Both the position numbers and the translations under genes were made by a program. A stretch of DNA of 64,000 nt from Cheilinus undulatus (taxonomy: Eukaryota; Chordata; Actinopteri; Labriformes; Labridae), in assembly GCF_018320785.1 (NCBI RefSeq), contig NC_054877.1:37160151-37224150 (forward strand), written 5' to 3'. This document shows positions 23,280 to 52,285 of the stretch, in pieces. Numbering within the stretch: the stretch's first letter is position 1; each line of letters starts with the position of its first letter. The notes beneath the pieces were generated by a model, which saw only the letters and a program-made list of their open reading frames with translations, had not been told where the DNA came from and ran no database searches.

Positions 23280-24821
23280 TACAGTCTGTCTCAGATGAAT
23301 GGCCTGCAGCCAGAACCCTCTTTAGGTTTCGCATCTTCCATGTTTTTTTTTTTTTTTTAAGTTTAATCCAAAGATTTTTTTTGTAGTGTAAAGGTAGATA
23401 AGAATGCTATCTTGTCTTGGATATTTTTTCTTTTTGATAAATCAGTTCTGAACCCCAGCTGCACTTTATAATCACAGATTATTACCTTGCCATGTATATA
23501 ATTTCCTCCCCATTCCAAGAATAGCATCATTTACAGCCTGAGTATCTTGGATATAAAAACGCTATCTTTAGCTTTGTCCTTGTCGCTGCAGTACGAGACT
23601 TGGAAACTGAAATGTGCATATTTGTTCTTGGCAGTAGCTGTTTCCCATTACACTTCAAAGAACATGGGTCCTTTATCATGAATTTAAACAGTTCATATTA
23701 TATTAGCCGTGTAGTTAACCTCCTAATGGCCTTCCTCCAGAGGCCCAGTGAAACGGCCTCTCAGCCCTGAAGAGCTGCTCTGCTTTGGAGCCACATCAAA
23801 AAGCGTGTTACGATCCTGCGCATGTGTTCTATAAAAAAAGTCGACCAGTTGATGTTATTATTTCAGCCTTTGAAGCCTTGACCTCCTGCTCAGTGTGCTA
23901 TAGATTATTCAATAAATCACCACTTTTAGGAGATTAGTGCCATTATTATGCAGGTTTGCATCATAGAGGTGCTGGTATGGAGTCTGTGGGATCAAAAGAG
24001 TGCCGACTCAGACACTTCCCACTTCAGCCCTTTAATTCTGTCCACTTCAAGGTGACCAGAGTGAAACCATGAATAAAGCATGTGCAGCACGCTTCAGGAA
24101 CTAGTCCTAAATCTTTTCCACAACCTTTGTCAGAAACTTGTCTGAAGAGCACGGACAAAACCCAAAGCTGAGTTGACTAACAGAGCAGAAAAAAAAAGCA
24201 TAATGGGACAAATTGAAACCACCTCCAGGCTGACGGCTGGCTGGCTGGGTGAGTTATGGTGGTCTGAGGACGATAAACGTTTAAGGAAAAAGGTCAGAGC
24301 CCTGCTATTTAGAAAGTGGAGCTGTGCCTGGAAGTACTGCTGCCCTTACACATTAGCACTCCGGATAATGGAGTACAGATGAAGAAGACGCTGGTGTGTA
24401 GGTATAAGCATGTCTTAAAGCAGGGCATGAGTTTGACTATGTACATGTATGTTGGCTTTATGGATTTTTTCATCAGTTGTCAAGCCCATCAAAAGGAAAA
24501 AAACCCATTACAGATCAAAGTTCCCGTGAAGAACTTTTGTGATGGACTGAGTTCATCCTGTATCTTAAAACGTGTTTCTCATTGAGACATCATAAGAAGG
24601 AAAGTCCAGGATTCTTCCTTGGAAAGATCCCTCTGAGTCAGGTCCTACAAAGGTGAGGCGAGAGTCATTGTAATGGTTCCACCCATGTATCTGGCAGCAG
24701 CAGAAATCAAAGTGGATATGGTACTGACAACAGTATTCTACAACTTTCACTGAGCGCTGTGTAAAATGCCACCATATACTATCACATCATAGTATCATCA
24801 TACCTTTCTAATATAAAGTCA
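23280..24821. other. Intergenic stretch, no gene seen
   Basis: No convincing exon. A poly(T) run is present near 23.34 kb. Confidence 0.45.
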
Positions 24822-25125
24822 TGGACGAAAGTATTGGCACCCCTAGAATTTTTCCAGAAAATACACCATTTCTCCAAGAAATCGTTGCAATTACAAATGT
24901 TTTTGGTATACACATGTTTATTTCCTTTATGTGCATTGGAACAACACAAAAAAGCAGAAGAAAAAAGCCAAAATTAATAATTAATAAATTTGACATAAAA
25001 CTCAAAAAATGGGTGGGACAAAATTGTTGGCACCCTTTTAAAACTGAGGGTAAATCATTTTATCTCAAGCATGTCATGCTCATTTAAACTCAGGTGTGGC
25101 AAGTAACAGGTGCTGGTAATATAGA
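24822..25125. mobile_element. Tc1/mariner-like terminal fragment
   Basis: Starts GTCATGGACGAAAGTATTGG and CACCCCT and contains TTGTTGGCACCC. This is the style of 'GTATTGGCACCC' terminal repeats of fish Tc1-like elements. Only one end is visible; no transposase is readable. Confidence 0.55.
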
Positions 25126-25129
25126 AATC

Positions 25130-25610
25130 ACAACCTTCCATAGACAGCGTTTGGGAAAGGGCAGAGCCTTTGAAAAAAAAAAACTTGGAGGGTGACTGAA
25201 TGAAAGTTCTGTCTGTCACATCTTTATGGGCCAATCAGAACAACAAAACATGACGTAGCCGCTACAGAGGAGTAAACTCCATAGACAACTGCATAACGCG
25301 AACCATGGCACTGTAGACACGTCAGTACACGGCTTTTGATGTTTTTGAAAATAAAACAACTCACTGCTGTTCTTTGTTCTTCTTTTGACAAAGAAATGTT
25401 GTCAAGTTCTAATAAAACTTACGCTTTAGCAGCATCCACGCTAAAGTCTTTACCATAATTGCTCCAGCCTCTTCTCGCTGTTGCATACGTCATGACTCTG
25501 CCATGCTTAAAAATACTGCCACTGGTTGGTCCTGTCACTTTCTAACCAGGCCTAAAAGGTTCAGATGGGAGCTTTGTAAAATGGATTCACCAGTGAGAAA
25601 CACGAAAACG
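25130..25610 (+). repeat. Dispersed repeat family A, copy 1
   Basis: Begins CCATAGACAGCGTTTGGGAA followed by GGGCAGAGCCTTT, contains TCTGTCTGTCACAT, GGGCCAATCAGA and a TAATAAAACT segment, and ends near CCTGTCACTTTCTAACCAGG. Related copies lie at 37.99-38.88 kb (reverse) and 63.11-63.72 kb (forward). No coding capacity is seen, and I cannot assign a class. Confidence 0.65.
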
Positions 25611-26934
25611 GGCGATTCCATCTGCTTTGCAAGGTTACCATCATGGTGCTTTCAGGAATTCTCAGCCACCAGTCGGATTCATCATCAAAAATGTGGCCTG
25701 AACTCGTTGCAACCCCAGTACCCCCAATTACAAACTCCTTTCTAAGGGAATTCAGTCGATGGATTCAACTCAGGTGTGATGTCATTCCCAGCTCTGACAT
25801 CCAAGGTCAATGGAACGTATGTGTTATACAGGGGAAGTGATGTAATGGGGGACGAGGACAGGGAGGGGGGCAAACTGGAGCAAAAGGAGCAACTATTTGG
25901 GATTTTATGGAAAATCTTTACATATTTATGATTATTTTATGGTATCAGTTTCGAACCTGTACACTGTAGAAGTCTTCTGAGGGGTATCAAGGACAAAAGC
26001 AGGAGGAAAGGTGTGGCATGCAAATTGACACAGACAGACAGACACACCACCAGTTATAGTAATCAAATGTAGTCTAAAGATTCGCCACACTCTACAGCCT
26101 GTGCCTTTCTGTTTAAATGAAAAAATATAACAAACACATGTTAAAATGGTTGATTTTACTTCATAAAACCATGGTGTATTGACAAAAATATTTCTCAAAA
26201 AATAGAGTCTCCCATATTTTACTGTTGTCAATTCACCTAATTGAATTTACATTCCCACCTTTGTCTATTTCAGCAGACATATGCTGCGCTCTTCAGAGAC
26301 TGACGGGCTGCCAAAGTGTGAACGTAGCATGAGGCGGACAGTGGAGCTGCTGGGTTACATATGGTGCACAGACTGTATAGGTAGCAAGAATGTGCAGAAA
26401 ACAGGTGTACTCCAAAGTCTGCCCTTGATACTGAAACAAGAACTTCAAGGTAGAAGACACAGAGAAAAAAGACAGAGAGAAAGAGAAGGAGATTTGGAAT
26501 TAGAAGAGTAGAAGTGAGAAGTCTGCTGCTTCTGGGTCAGTGCATCTGGAAGCATTTCTCACTTGTTTGGAACTTTTTTTTTCCTTTTTTTAACTCATCC
26601 AGAGGCATCCAACTGTGTCCGTGCTCTCCTGCAAATGCAAATGAAAAAATGTGGAAGATTTGGTTCAAAGAATGAAAGACAGAAAGATGGTGCAATCCTA
26701 GACCACCAAAATAAAAGCAACAGAAAGCAACCTTGGTCATTTTTGTATTTGCCATAAAAAATACAAAAAAAAGGAAAGACAAAGTTGCAATCTATGTGTA
26801 ATCTAAGTGAATGATAGTATACTCACAGAGGGCAACATATGGCAAACAATATCTGTAGCTTTGAAATAAACTACATCATAATAAAATCATCTATCATGTT
26901 TGTGCCATTATTTTAAAACTAATCCACAATAATA
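25611..26934. other. Intergenic stretch, no gene seen
   Basis: Short reading frames only, none with recognisable domains or splice-site support. Confidence 0.45.
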
Positions 26935-28560
26935 GTAGTGCAACACTGCCCTCTACAGGATATAAAGACAAGACATTCTATTTAGGCTAGAGCTGAGATT
27001 AACTATTGCATACAAATGCTGTTCAACAGGTTTTGTGCAATTTAATGCATTTATTTGCTTTGAGACCAGGGCCGGCTCTGACTGTAGGAGATATAGGCAT
27101 TGCACTGAAGGGGGCGCCAGTGTGAGCCCTGAACATTTTGAATGAAGCACCAACATACTAGATTGCCACTTCAGGAGCTCTAACCTCTGCTGCCCTCGGT
27201 CCAGCCTCTCTCTCTCCCCACACACCTCACCGCCCAACGTTTTCAGGGGTTTTTCTTCATCCATTCCTGTGCAGGACTCTAGTGATGGTCTTCTTTCAGA
27301 CAACAATTCCTGACCTGGCTAAGTCATTCACCAGTGTTTTGGCAGCCTAACTCTCGCAGCCAATCACAGCTCTTTCTCTGATCAAAGTGGTTTATTTGAA
27401 TATGACGTACATCTCACTTATCCCTGCTTTATCAATTCTGATGCATCACGCTGCAGCTGGCAAAACATATCCTCCTCCACCCCAGCCTGCTCCTTAATAG
27501 CATAAAGCTTGTTGCACCCTCATATTCAGATTCATACTACTATGGATTAATTGCTTTTGAATTAATCTTAATGTATTAAATATGTATTGTCATAAATGTA
27601 TCTATCCATATGAGGGTTTCTAGCACAATCCTTGGAAGGTCAAAGCATGCTGCTTGACTAACCTATGGAGCATCTTTTAAACAAAGCCTTCTTCAAGTAA
27701 AACTGTATAACCATTTTGTGATTAAAGTAGTTAAATGTATGAAGACAGTGTTCTTGACCGCTTTGTGTGTGTTTGGGATGGGCTTTGATGATGCTTTGAC
27801 TGTCCAGGGAGAGCATACCCAGAAACCTCCATATGGATAGATATATTTGTGACAATGCTTACTGAATTCAATAAATTAGTTCCAAAGAAATTAATCCATA
27901 GTAGCATGAATCTGAATATGAGGGTACAACAAGCTTTTTGCCATAAAGGAGGAGGCTGGGGTGGAGGAGGTTAAGCTCTGCCAGCAGCAGCAGCATTTAT
28001 GCAAGCAGGGATTAGTGAGACATGGAAGGTGGTAACTGGGGTCAGCTGGCCATATGACTACTGTATCCTGCATGAACGAATGCTGAGCTTCATTTAAACC
28101 TGTGACCACAGTCATCCAAGTTTTGATCCTGGGGAAATAGAAAAACATTTTTTTGACATATCACAACCATACTCCTTGTTAGTTCATTTTCTGCATTTTC
28201 ATAATAGTGGTGTAAAACTGCCCTCTACAGGTTATGAAGACCATACAATATTGTGCTTTTTGTTAGTTTCAGTTTATTACTACATACATATGTAACACAT
28301 ATCTTATACCATTACTACAGGTTTACAACTTCCTTCATAATTTAGTGCATTTATTTGCTTTATGACAACATGACCCCATATCATAGCTGTTAATATGACT
28401 GTAATATTGCTCAAAAACAAAATTAGACATGACTTTAAAGAGATATATTCCATCCATGTACACAGAGAGTGTCCTTTATCTGTGATTGCACTTTTGAGGT
28501 TAGGGAGCAAGATGACTTCTTCTTATTACGGCCATTGCCTTGTGATCCTTGATGCACAAT
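26935..28560. repeat. Compound repeat family B with inverted pair
   Basis: CTGCCCTCTACAGG with TTTAATGCATTTATTTGCTT occurs near 26.95-27.06 kb and again as a direct copy near 28.21-28.36 kb. Between them, 27390-27545 and 27885-28010 are inverted copies: CCTCCTCCACCCCAGCCT...CATAAAGCTTGTTG against CAACAAGCTTTTTG...AGGCTGGGGTGGAGGAGG. A third copy of the arm is at 56.49-56.70 kb. There are no coding features; a composite or foldback element is likely. Confidence 0.65.
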
Positions 28561-29376
28561 GATCCCCAAGTTTATGGATTTATCACTAAGAACTGTGGTT
28601 ATCATGAGGAGATGTAAAGGAAAACAGCCAGTCTTTTGAACAGTGTGATTGTGAGAGGCAGCATGTTAGCTGTGACTTATAATAATAAGACTACAAACGT
28701 CTGAGTTAAAAATCCCACATAACAATCAGGGATGTGTCTACAAAAACCCAATAATGTCTTAAAAGAGCCTGCTTTATAATAGGGCAAAATATATTCAGAA
28801 TAACTAGTTAGCTGTGAAAACTCGGCACTTGAGTGTTGCAGCAAAAAAGGAAACTGCATTGCTATAATCACATTGAAGGCATCTTTGAGGCAAAACATAG
28901 TGCACTTAATGGATGATGCTGAGAAATAGTGTCAAATATAAAAGGCTGTATGTGGAGGAGCAGCAGAGACCTCTTAATGTTTGGTTTAAGCTTCGATGGT
29001 GATGGAATTACAAAAATGCCACAAAGCTGCTGATTGTGGATCAAGAGCTGGAGTTAAAGTTGATATTTGGCTGAAAACAGTTGGATAATTTCCACTTGGT
29101 GTGTAATTCTTGGCAAAACTGTGTATCCAAAGACTATAAATGTGTAAAATACTGAATAATATAGTAATAAATTTGTTTTTGGTCCATGCTGCAAAGAGAA
29201 TAACTGACTGACACTGATAGTATGACAATAGACTTGTGAAAGACAGAGAGAAAGATGTCCACAAAGGCTATGATTGAATTTGATAAAGGAGAAGAATGAA
29301 GAGTAGGATGAGGGATAACTGGGTTCAGACTGTGTAATGTTGGTTAAATAAGGCTTGTAGGAGAAAGTGAGATGTT
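28561..29376. other. 3' flank of anxa13, no other gene seen
   Basis: Lies directly downstream of the anxa13 stop codon (minus strand) and should include its 3'UTR. I did not find a decisive polyadenylation signal. Confidence 0.4.
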
Positions 29377-45360
<15,984 letters not shown>

Positions 45361-45510
45361 GTTGTTGTTTCTCTTCGGTGTTAAAGGTGCAGACTGGATC
45401 CTGTGTCTGGGTTGGGTGTAGATGTTGAGCTGCTCTGTAGGTGATGTGATGCGGGTGAAGTCAGATCGGCTGTTCCTGCAGGGACGCAGCCCTGTCCGCT
45501 GCAGCAACGA

Positions 45511-45518
45511 TGACGTCA
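45511..45518. promoter_or_regulatory. CRE-like palindrome upstream of anxa13
   Basis: A full TGACGTCA palindrome lies about 150 bp upstream of the anxa13 ATG (minus strand), in locally more GC-rich sequence. This is the consensus for CREB/ATF factors. That it works in this promoter is inference. Confidence 0.5.
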
Positions 45519-45599
45519 GTACCGCCCATTAGATTAGCCGGAAAGAGTTGGCGGGGCAGTTTACGTATTTTTAGAGGAACCAATATTTTTGACTCGATT

Positions 45600-47350
45600 A
45601 AGTTGTTAATGTTTTTCCTGGTTTTCTTTATCCTTTTTAAAAGTTACTTCTGCATTGTAGCAGGAAGTGGATATTAGCATGTAGTGCAACTTCTTATTTC
45701 TACTTTACCACAAATTAAATTCAGTAAATCTTCCCCTGCTCAACAGAATATGAAAATATAATTCAAACAAGCTGAAGTTTTTGTTTATTTAACTTAAAAC
45801 TGTAAGCTTCGCTTAAAAATATCAAGTTTAGCTCAGATTTAAACAGCAAATCATTCAGTTATCTCTAAACTTGAAAAATAAGTTGAGATAAATGCATAAA
45901 CACTCATTACTGAGTAGCCTATTTCTTAAGTCATATAAATAGCTACTTTTGGAAGTAAAATAATCTATTTCCTTTGATACAGTGCTAACAAGTGTTAGCT
46001 CAAAAATAAGTTAGTTTAAAAATGACAAAGTTAGCAAAAAGTTAAAACTGTTATACATTCAGTTATTGACTTAACCTGAAAAATAAGTTCCTATAAATGC
46101 TTAAACTTGGAGTAGCCTATTCTTTGAGTGTTATAAATAAGTTCTTTGTAAAGTTTACATACCCATCTCTCGTGATGTAGTGCAGTGTTAGCTTTTAAAA
46201 AAGGAAATGTAATGCTTTAAAAAATTGTTCTTTAACTTTCCCTGGTTATCATAACCTCTTTTATCATTAACTTTTGCATAGGGGCAGAAATTAAAAAAAA
46301 AAAAAATCAGTAAATTTGGACTTGCCCAATACTTTTGAACGGATACAGAATATAAGAATCTTAAACAAGATGAAAAATCTCATTGTTACATCATGTTTTA
46401 AGTGATTTAACTTAAAATCTATGGGCCAAGCTTAAAAAACATAAAGTTTAGCAAAAATTTAAACTTAACTCTTTCAATTATTTACATATCAGAAACATTT
46501 CTGCTAAAATAACTGCTTAAACACTCTTGTTATTGGGTAACCTTTTCCTTGAGTGTTATAGATCATTTTGGAAGTTACAAATTTTAGTTGTTTTTATTCT
46601 CCTTCTTACTGTTTTGATTTAAATTCCCTTCTGCCTCCTCCTAATATAACAGATGCTCTTACATTTCTGGTTCTTGGGTCTTTTTTTATGTTGTTGGTTC
46701 CTTGACACGATTTCGTGTTTACTGGGTTTTTATGATGTTGGGCTTACAGTGCTGGCAGAGTTTTCATGGGCTCTTGTTTTGTTGGGGTTTTGTCTTTCTC
46801 TTTGTGCTCTGCTGTTTGTGGTTGATGCTTTGTCGTAATTGTGATTCTGCTTATTGTCAAAGCACTTTGTATAGCTCTGTTTTTAAAAGTGCTTTAGAAA
46901 TAAAGTTTATTATTATATTATAAAGTTGATAAGAATCTGTTTCTCTTGACGCAGTGTCTTAGCAGCGAAAGTAGATAAAGCCCTCATTTCTGCTATAGTA
47001 CAAGGGAAACATTCTGCTCAAAAAATTGTTCTTAGACTTTTTCTGGTTATCAGGATCCTTTTTTTTGAAGTTACATTTGCATAGTGGCAGAGAATATAAC
47101 CAACATTAACATGAATAGCATTCTTTGAGAGTTTGACGTGGCTATTAGCATGTTGTGCTACTTCATATTTCTATTATCCCAGATTAATGTCAAGTTTAGC
47201 TAAAATGTAAACTGCTAAAACATTTGATTACTGACTAAAGCTGAAGAATAATTCCTTTTAAATGCTTTTACATCCTTGTAATTGAATAACCTATTCCTTG
47301 CGTGTTATAAATAGCTACCTTTGGAAGTTAAGCTAGTGCTAGCTTAAAAA
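45600..47350. repeat. Old degenerate long-period tandem duplication
   Basis: A recognisable block (AGCCTATTTCTTAAGTCATA, then AATAGCTACTTTTGGAAG) recurs in diverged form near 45914, 46110, 46534 and 47283. A second block (CTGGTTATCA..., TTTGCATAG.GGCAGA) recurs near 45615, 46240 and 47041, in the same order and orientation. No coding potential. Confidence 0.65.
46836..46924 (+). mobile_element. LINE 3' tail
   Basis: Reads AAAGCACTTTGTATAGCTCT, then AAAAGTGCTTTAGAAATAAA and a TTATTATTATA tail. This is the typical 3' end of L2/CR1-like fish LINEs, with a short tandem tail instead of poly(A). The 5' limit of the insert is unclear (perhaps about 46.59 kb). Confidence 0.7.
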
Positions 47351-50300
47351 CGCAGATAAAGCCCTCATTTCTGCCATTGTACAAGGAACTGAGCTGAAAG
47401 AGACAGCTCTTCTTGGCGACCTATGACAAATAACCAGATCACTAAAAAGAGCTGGGTTTCCACTTACTGGAATGATTGGGATTTACTTGAGTACCACACC
47501 AATCTCCACCAACAGTGTGTGGAGTGAAAGGGTGTGGTTCATAGGTCGAGTCCATTTACTGGTGGAAAACCTGTGTCCAGATAAAAAGAAAAGTAGGTAA
47601 TCATCACAAAAAAAACCCCTAAAAGTCAAAAGTAAAAAGTTTTTTCACCTAACTTCATATCAGAGTACAGTTTTACATTTCTTCTAAATTAATTTTTGTC
47701 TCAAATTCACACTATAAAAAGCGTTGAAGCCCATATGCTTCCCTGATTTGGGTGCTACACCCATCACAAAAGCTGAAACCTGTTGAGGTGTTTGTTTTGA
47801 ACCAGTTTTCATCTTTTTAAAGATGCTTTGTCTGAAAATTCTGTCTTTAAATGGCTCAGCCTTAAACAACAGTAGGAAAAGGGGTAAATAAATGTCAAAA
47901 TAAAGCTACACTTTTGAATGGCATTGATAATTAAAACATAAACAATTCTACCAAGTAGTAATTTGAACCGTCCACAAAGTGGCAGTGTTGCACAAAAAGC
48001 CACAACACCAAACTCAAGACTTAACTGGCTATATTAAGAAAAATTCAATTAATTGAACTTTAGTTCAAATTTGCCCACAACAAGCTGGTGCTTGAATGTA
48101 GGAAGAATCCTAAATCCGTTGCTTAAGGAGAATAGATGCTAGTTTTCTTGCTGCATTTAAAGAATGTTTGGATAATTCAATCATGCTGTTTCCTCTGATA
48201 ATTGATTTCCTCTTCACCATTTCTGTGAGTAAAGAAGGAATTTTGTACGTATGTACTACAGATGAAAGTGTTTCCTTCGTATCAGTGTTATCTGTGATTG
48301 GTTAGTGAGCTGTGTAACAGGGGCCCTTAGCAATACCATGCTGTTGTTAAGATAGCTGAACATGTTTGCTGAGGGTTTTGTTACCTGTGGTGTTCTGGAG
48401 GCGAATTGATATCTTTTATTTTCAAATCTCTAACAAATCATACGGACCAGAATAAAAAAGAAGGCATATTGGAGTTTTATAGAAAGATTTAATCCAGAAC
48501 AAGGTATCTTCTGTATGTACATGCAACACAACATGAATGTACAATAGAAATTCTCCCATGTGGATGCTACAACGCTGTGTAACTTTTTTGGAGCAACACT
48601 TTACAGTATAACAAGCATAAAATACATCTAGTGGCGAGTTACAACATTCCTTTTCAAACAGACTAAATCCATCTGGTAGAAAAATGTAGTGAAAGTTAGA
48701 GTAGTGGGTTTATTTATCAAGCTTGTCACAGTTTTTCTGAATGCTTGATGTGCAAAACAGAAAGTTCTTTTTTAGAGTACTTGATAAATATGTGACAATG
48801 TTTGACATCTAGACTTGAGATTCCCATGTGCTTTTAGTTATTTCATCAAATATGCAGTGATTTTTTAACGCCGTCTGGTGAACATTAGTGCCATTACCTC
48901 TGTTTTTTCACCGTCATGCACACACAGCCATAATGAAGCTGAACTATCGTGTGTGTGACTGTATTGCATGAGATGTCACTGGTGGGCGGATGATCACATA
49001 AGAGACAGTCTGACTGTGATTGTTATCGCTGGATACGATGCTGAAATGACAAATTACTCATTTCCTGTTAGCATGAAAGTGGCAAAAAAGGCTTTGGTCA
49101 TGCATCGATGTGGATTTAACGTTTGATTCTGTGCAAAGACATAAAGGAAGGTGCATTCAAGCAGATGCAAAATGGGCAACAAAGTGACAGAAAAAATGTA
49201 TTATTCACAGCATTCCCCCCAAGTCAGGCTCTGTGTTGGTCCTTGAAAGATTTCAGAATTTTTTTTGACAAGTGGAAATAATCGAACCCTGAAGAAGGGA
49301 CATTTATGTCAAGAATATAAAGAGTAAATAAATATCAATAGATGCTAGAGACTCGCACAGCTATTCTTATACTGCTGTAGTGTTTCTGCAAGCCATTTAA
49401 AACTGTGTACATCACTGATGCAATGCACATCATTTAAAGGCATTATTGTTACATAATGAGACAAATACCAAAGGCAACAACATCAACAGTTCCACTGTCA
49501 TAGCTGAGAACAAGTTAACCAATTAACACTTAGTTATTGGATGCTTGATAGTTTGTAGCATGCAATGGAATTTAAAAACAACACGGTATATTGAGCACTT
49601 GAAGTACAACATGTAATATTTTTTGATCAAGCTCTACTTCAATCCATTGTGATTCCTTTGTTTCATGAATCAATGATTTATTTTAGCACTGAATTTATCA
49701 TTTGGCCCAAAGGTAAGATAGCAAACCTCTGTCTGGGCCGTTTATCTTGCTTCAATAGGCTAATATCCTATTCATTTTTATTTCCTCTGCCCTTGATACG
49801 AACTGTTTTAATCATTTGCAGCTATCAGAGTATCATCAGTGTAACAGGAAACATTTGTCAAGACTCAAGCATTTCATTAGTTGAAGCTTTTAACCAGAAT
49901 ACCAATATAAAAGTCTGAGACATGTCGATATAAGCTAAGTGCATGCCCCCCTGCACGCCACTTGATGCGATTAAAAAATTCATTCCTGTTTATTGTGTAC
50001 TGCAAGCACCTTGCACAGCGTGTCCACATACATAACACTGCAGAAAAGGCTGGCAGCTGTGCTCTTAAACAGCTTGTCATAATTCTGCATTTACAGAAAA
50101 TGGTGTTGTTCTGTTAAGTAAGGAAGCTTTGTAAAGTGCTGGTTCGATTAAAAAGACTCCTCATGTAAGTGGGGTCCTGGGTTTAAGTCTGGTTTGTGGC
50201 TCATTTCCTGCAAGTCATTTTCAACTATATCCTGTTTTCCTTTATCAATAGGTTGTTTTGCAATCAGGGGATCCCAAATGTCCGTTGGGGATCGGGAAGT

Positions 50301-51620
50301 AGGGAGCAGCCATAAGGAATGACTGGAAATGGAGGAAAGTTCGTACTCTAAACTGACCTCTATGCTGCAGTCATCATCAGAAAATTTCTACATGCATTGA
50401 ATACAATCCCTACACTTTACAAAAACAGTGATTTTTATCAAAGTTTATCTGCTGGGTGGTTTCACAAATGACTCAGTCCTGCAGACCTCTAAGCATCATC
50501 TAGCCAGATGGAGGGAGACAAGAATCTTAAAGAATCTCTCACTAAGCTAAGAGGCTAGCTGAGCCACTTTAACATATAAAAAAATGCTCATTTTAATTAA
50601 AAAAGCCATGAACAATCAACTAAATAAACCTTGTGGGGTGATAGACCAAATGATGATGAGCTGTTCATGAACAAGACTGTTCAACAGAACGGCTTTTTTA
50701 TGTTAGCCACACTAGCTAGCTCCTGTTTCAGTGCCAGTTTCCTTTCCTCCATCCTTTGTCGCTATTTAATCCACATTTAAAAGAGCCAAACTGTTACCAA
50801 ATGAAGAGCCATCCCGGAGCCAACCAGCTCTACTGAGCTGAGCCGAATGATCTGGATCTCTTAAAAGAGACTTCTTTCCCATCACAGTGGACGAAGCTGG
50901 AGGTGAGACAGACTGAGGAAACACAGGTAAGATCAGGGTTTGATGTGCTAAAGCATGGCAAAACTGTTCTGAAGCAAACTGGCCCGGTTTGTGGAATATA
51001 TGAGCCCTTGTCCAGGCTTTAGGCTTTTTTAAATTCCTGTTGTAGCTTTTATGTGACTTTCTAAAGATGTTTTTACACTTTTGCCTGAGTATTTCTCTAC
51101 TTTCTGGACACGACGCACTGCTCAAAACGGGGTCTTTTTGGTAGGGTTTCTCTATGTGGAAATCCCTATTTGTCCCCCTAAGGGGTATGTTCTGCCTCTG
51201 CTTGACGTCATCTGCAATAAAAACCATAAAGGCAGGAAAAGCCCTAAATTAATTTTATAAAAAAGACAACTCATTTACAGGCAACAAGTGACCAGCAGAG
51301 GGGGCCACATGACTCCAAGGGCACCGGTTGTGGGCAGTGGTGTCATACCACTGCCAGTGCTACCACTCAACAATCATACTGTTACCTTGTGCAATTATAA
51401 ACTCACCATGGAGAAAATCAGTGGTACAAGAAAGAGCGCTGCAGCTGCACAGAAACCACCAATCATCAAACAGAAAGACGTTTCTTCCTTCTGAAGGACC
51501 CCCCAAAAAAAGACTTCATCTTATAAACCAGTGCAGCTTTTCCTCTTGATTTTATGCTATACCTTAAATTACTATAAGAGATATAACATTCATACCATAC
51601 TTGGGAGTCTCCACTGATAT
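47351..51620. other. Intergenic stretch, no gene recognised
   Basis: AT-rich. Part may be 3'UTR of gpr158, whose stop codon is at 52286. A minus-strand open frame of 153 codons at 50766-51227 has no recognisable domain. Near 50.80-50.87 kb there is sequence rich in AGAGCC/GGAGCC words, like decayed hAT-type ends. Confidence 0.4.
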
Positions 51621-51624
51621 AAAT

Positions 51625-52020
51625 TGCATTGCAGCATATCATCAGCGTAACAGGAAACGTGGAGATTTACTTAGCATATCAGGTGAACATTTACTGTATT
51701 TGTGACAATCAATAGTTTGATCTGCTGGTAAATAACGGCATGACTCATTACTACTTGCCTTAGTGTATTCAACGTGATGAAATGTACAAACAAAATAAAT
51801 TTGAATCTCGATTGCCTTACTTAAAATGTTGAATATCATCAGCAAAATGGCAAACACCAGTCAAGATTCAACAAGCTCGTCAGGTGAGGAATTAACTGAA
51901 TTTGTGACAAAAGATTGTCTGATCTGCTGGTAAAAACAGGTATGATTAATCTTCTGGTTACCTGGATGTACTCAATGTGATAAAAAATACATACAATGTA
52001 ACTTTGACAAATATGCAAGC
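51625..52020. repeat. ~200-bp direct repeat, two diverged copies
   Basis: Both copies run from ATCATCAGC through AGGTGA...TTTGTGACAA, TGATCTGCTGGTAAA and TCAA.GTGAT to a short AT-rich end (about 51625-51825 and 51830-52015). A shorter relative (ATCATCAGTGTAACAGGAAA) is at 49.83 kb. Confidence 0.7.
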
Positions 52021-52285
52021 AAAAGTGCAGACTAAAAATCCCTTTAAAGTGACGTATAGGATGCATTCACTGCAATGTTACAACAAGAGGTTGCACTGAA
52101 TTGCATCGATGGACAGCAGAATAAATACTCCTTCTTTACAAAATCTTTTTTTTTCACTTGGGTCACCCACTGAAAAAACTTCCTCATGTAATCCAGTGTA
52201 ACATCCTTTTCCTTTTGTTGCTCTGCTCTGTTCCTTTGTGCTGTCAGTCTGTGAGTACAAAAAAGTACAATCATCACACCAATCA

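Noticed and set aside
26281..26511. 76-codon plus-strand frame ending in charged residues
   Set aside because: Low-complexity Arg/Glu end, no splice context, no recognisable domain.
50766..51227. 153-codon minus-strand open frame downstream of gpr158
   Set aside because: No recognisable domain, no splice or conservation evidence, and part lies in sequence that looks like decayed transposon ends; kept as a possible chance frame.
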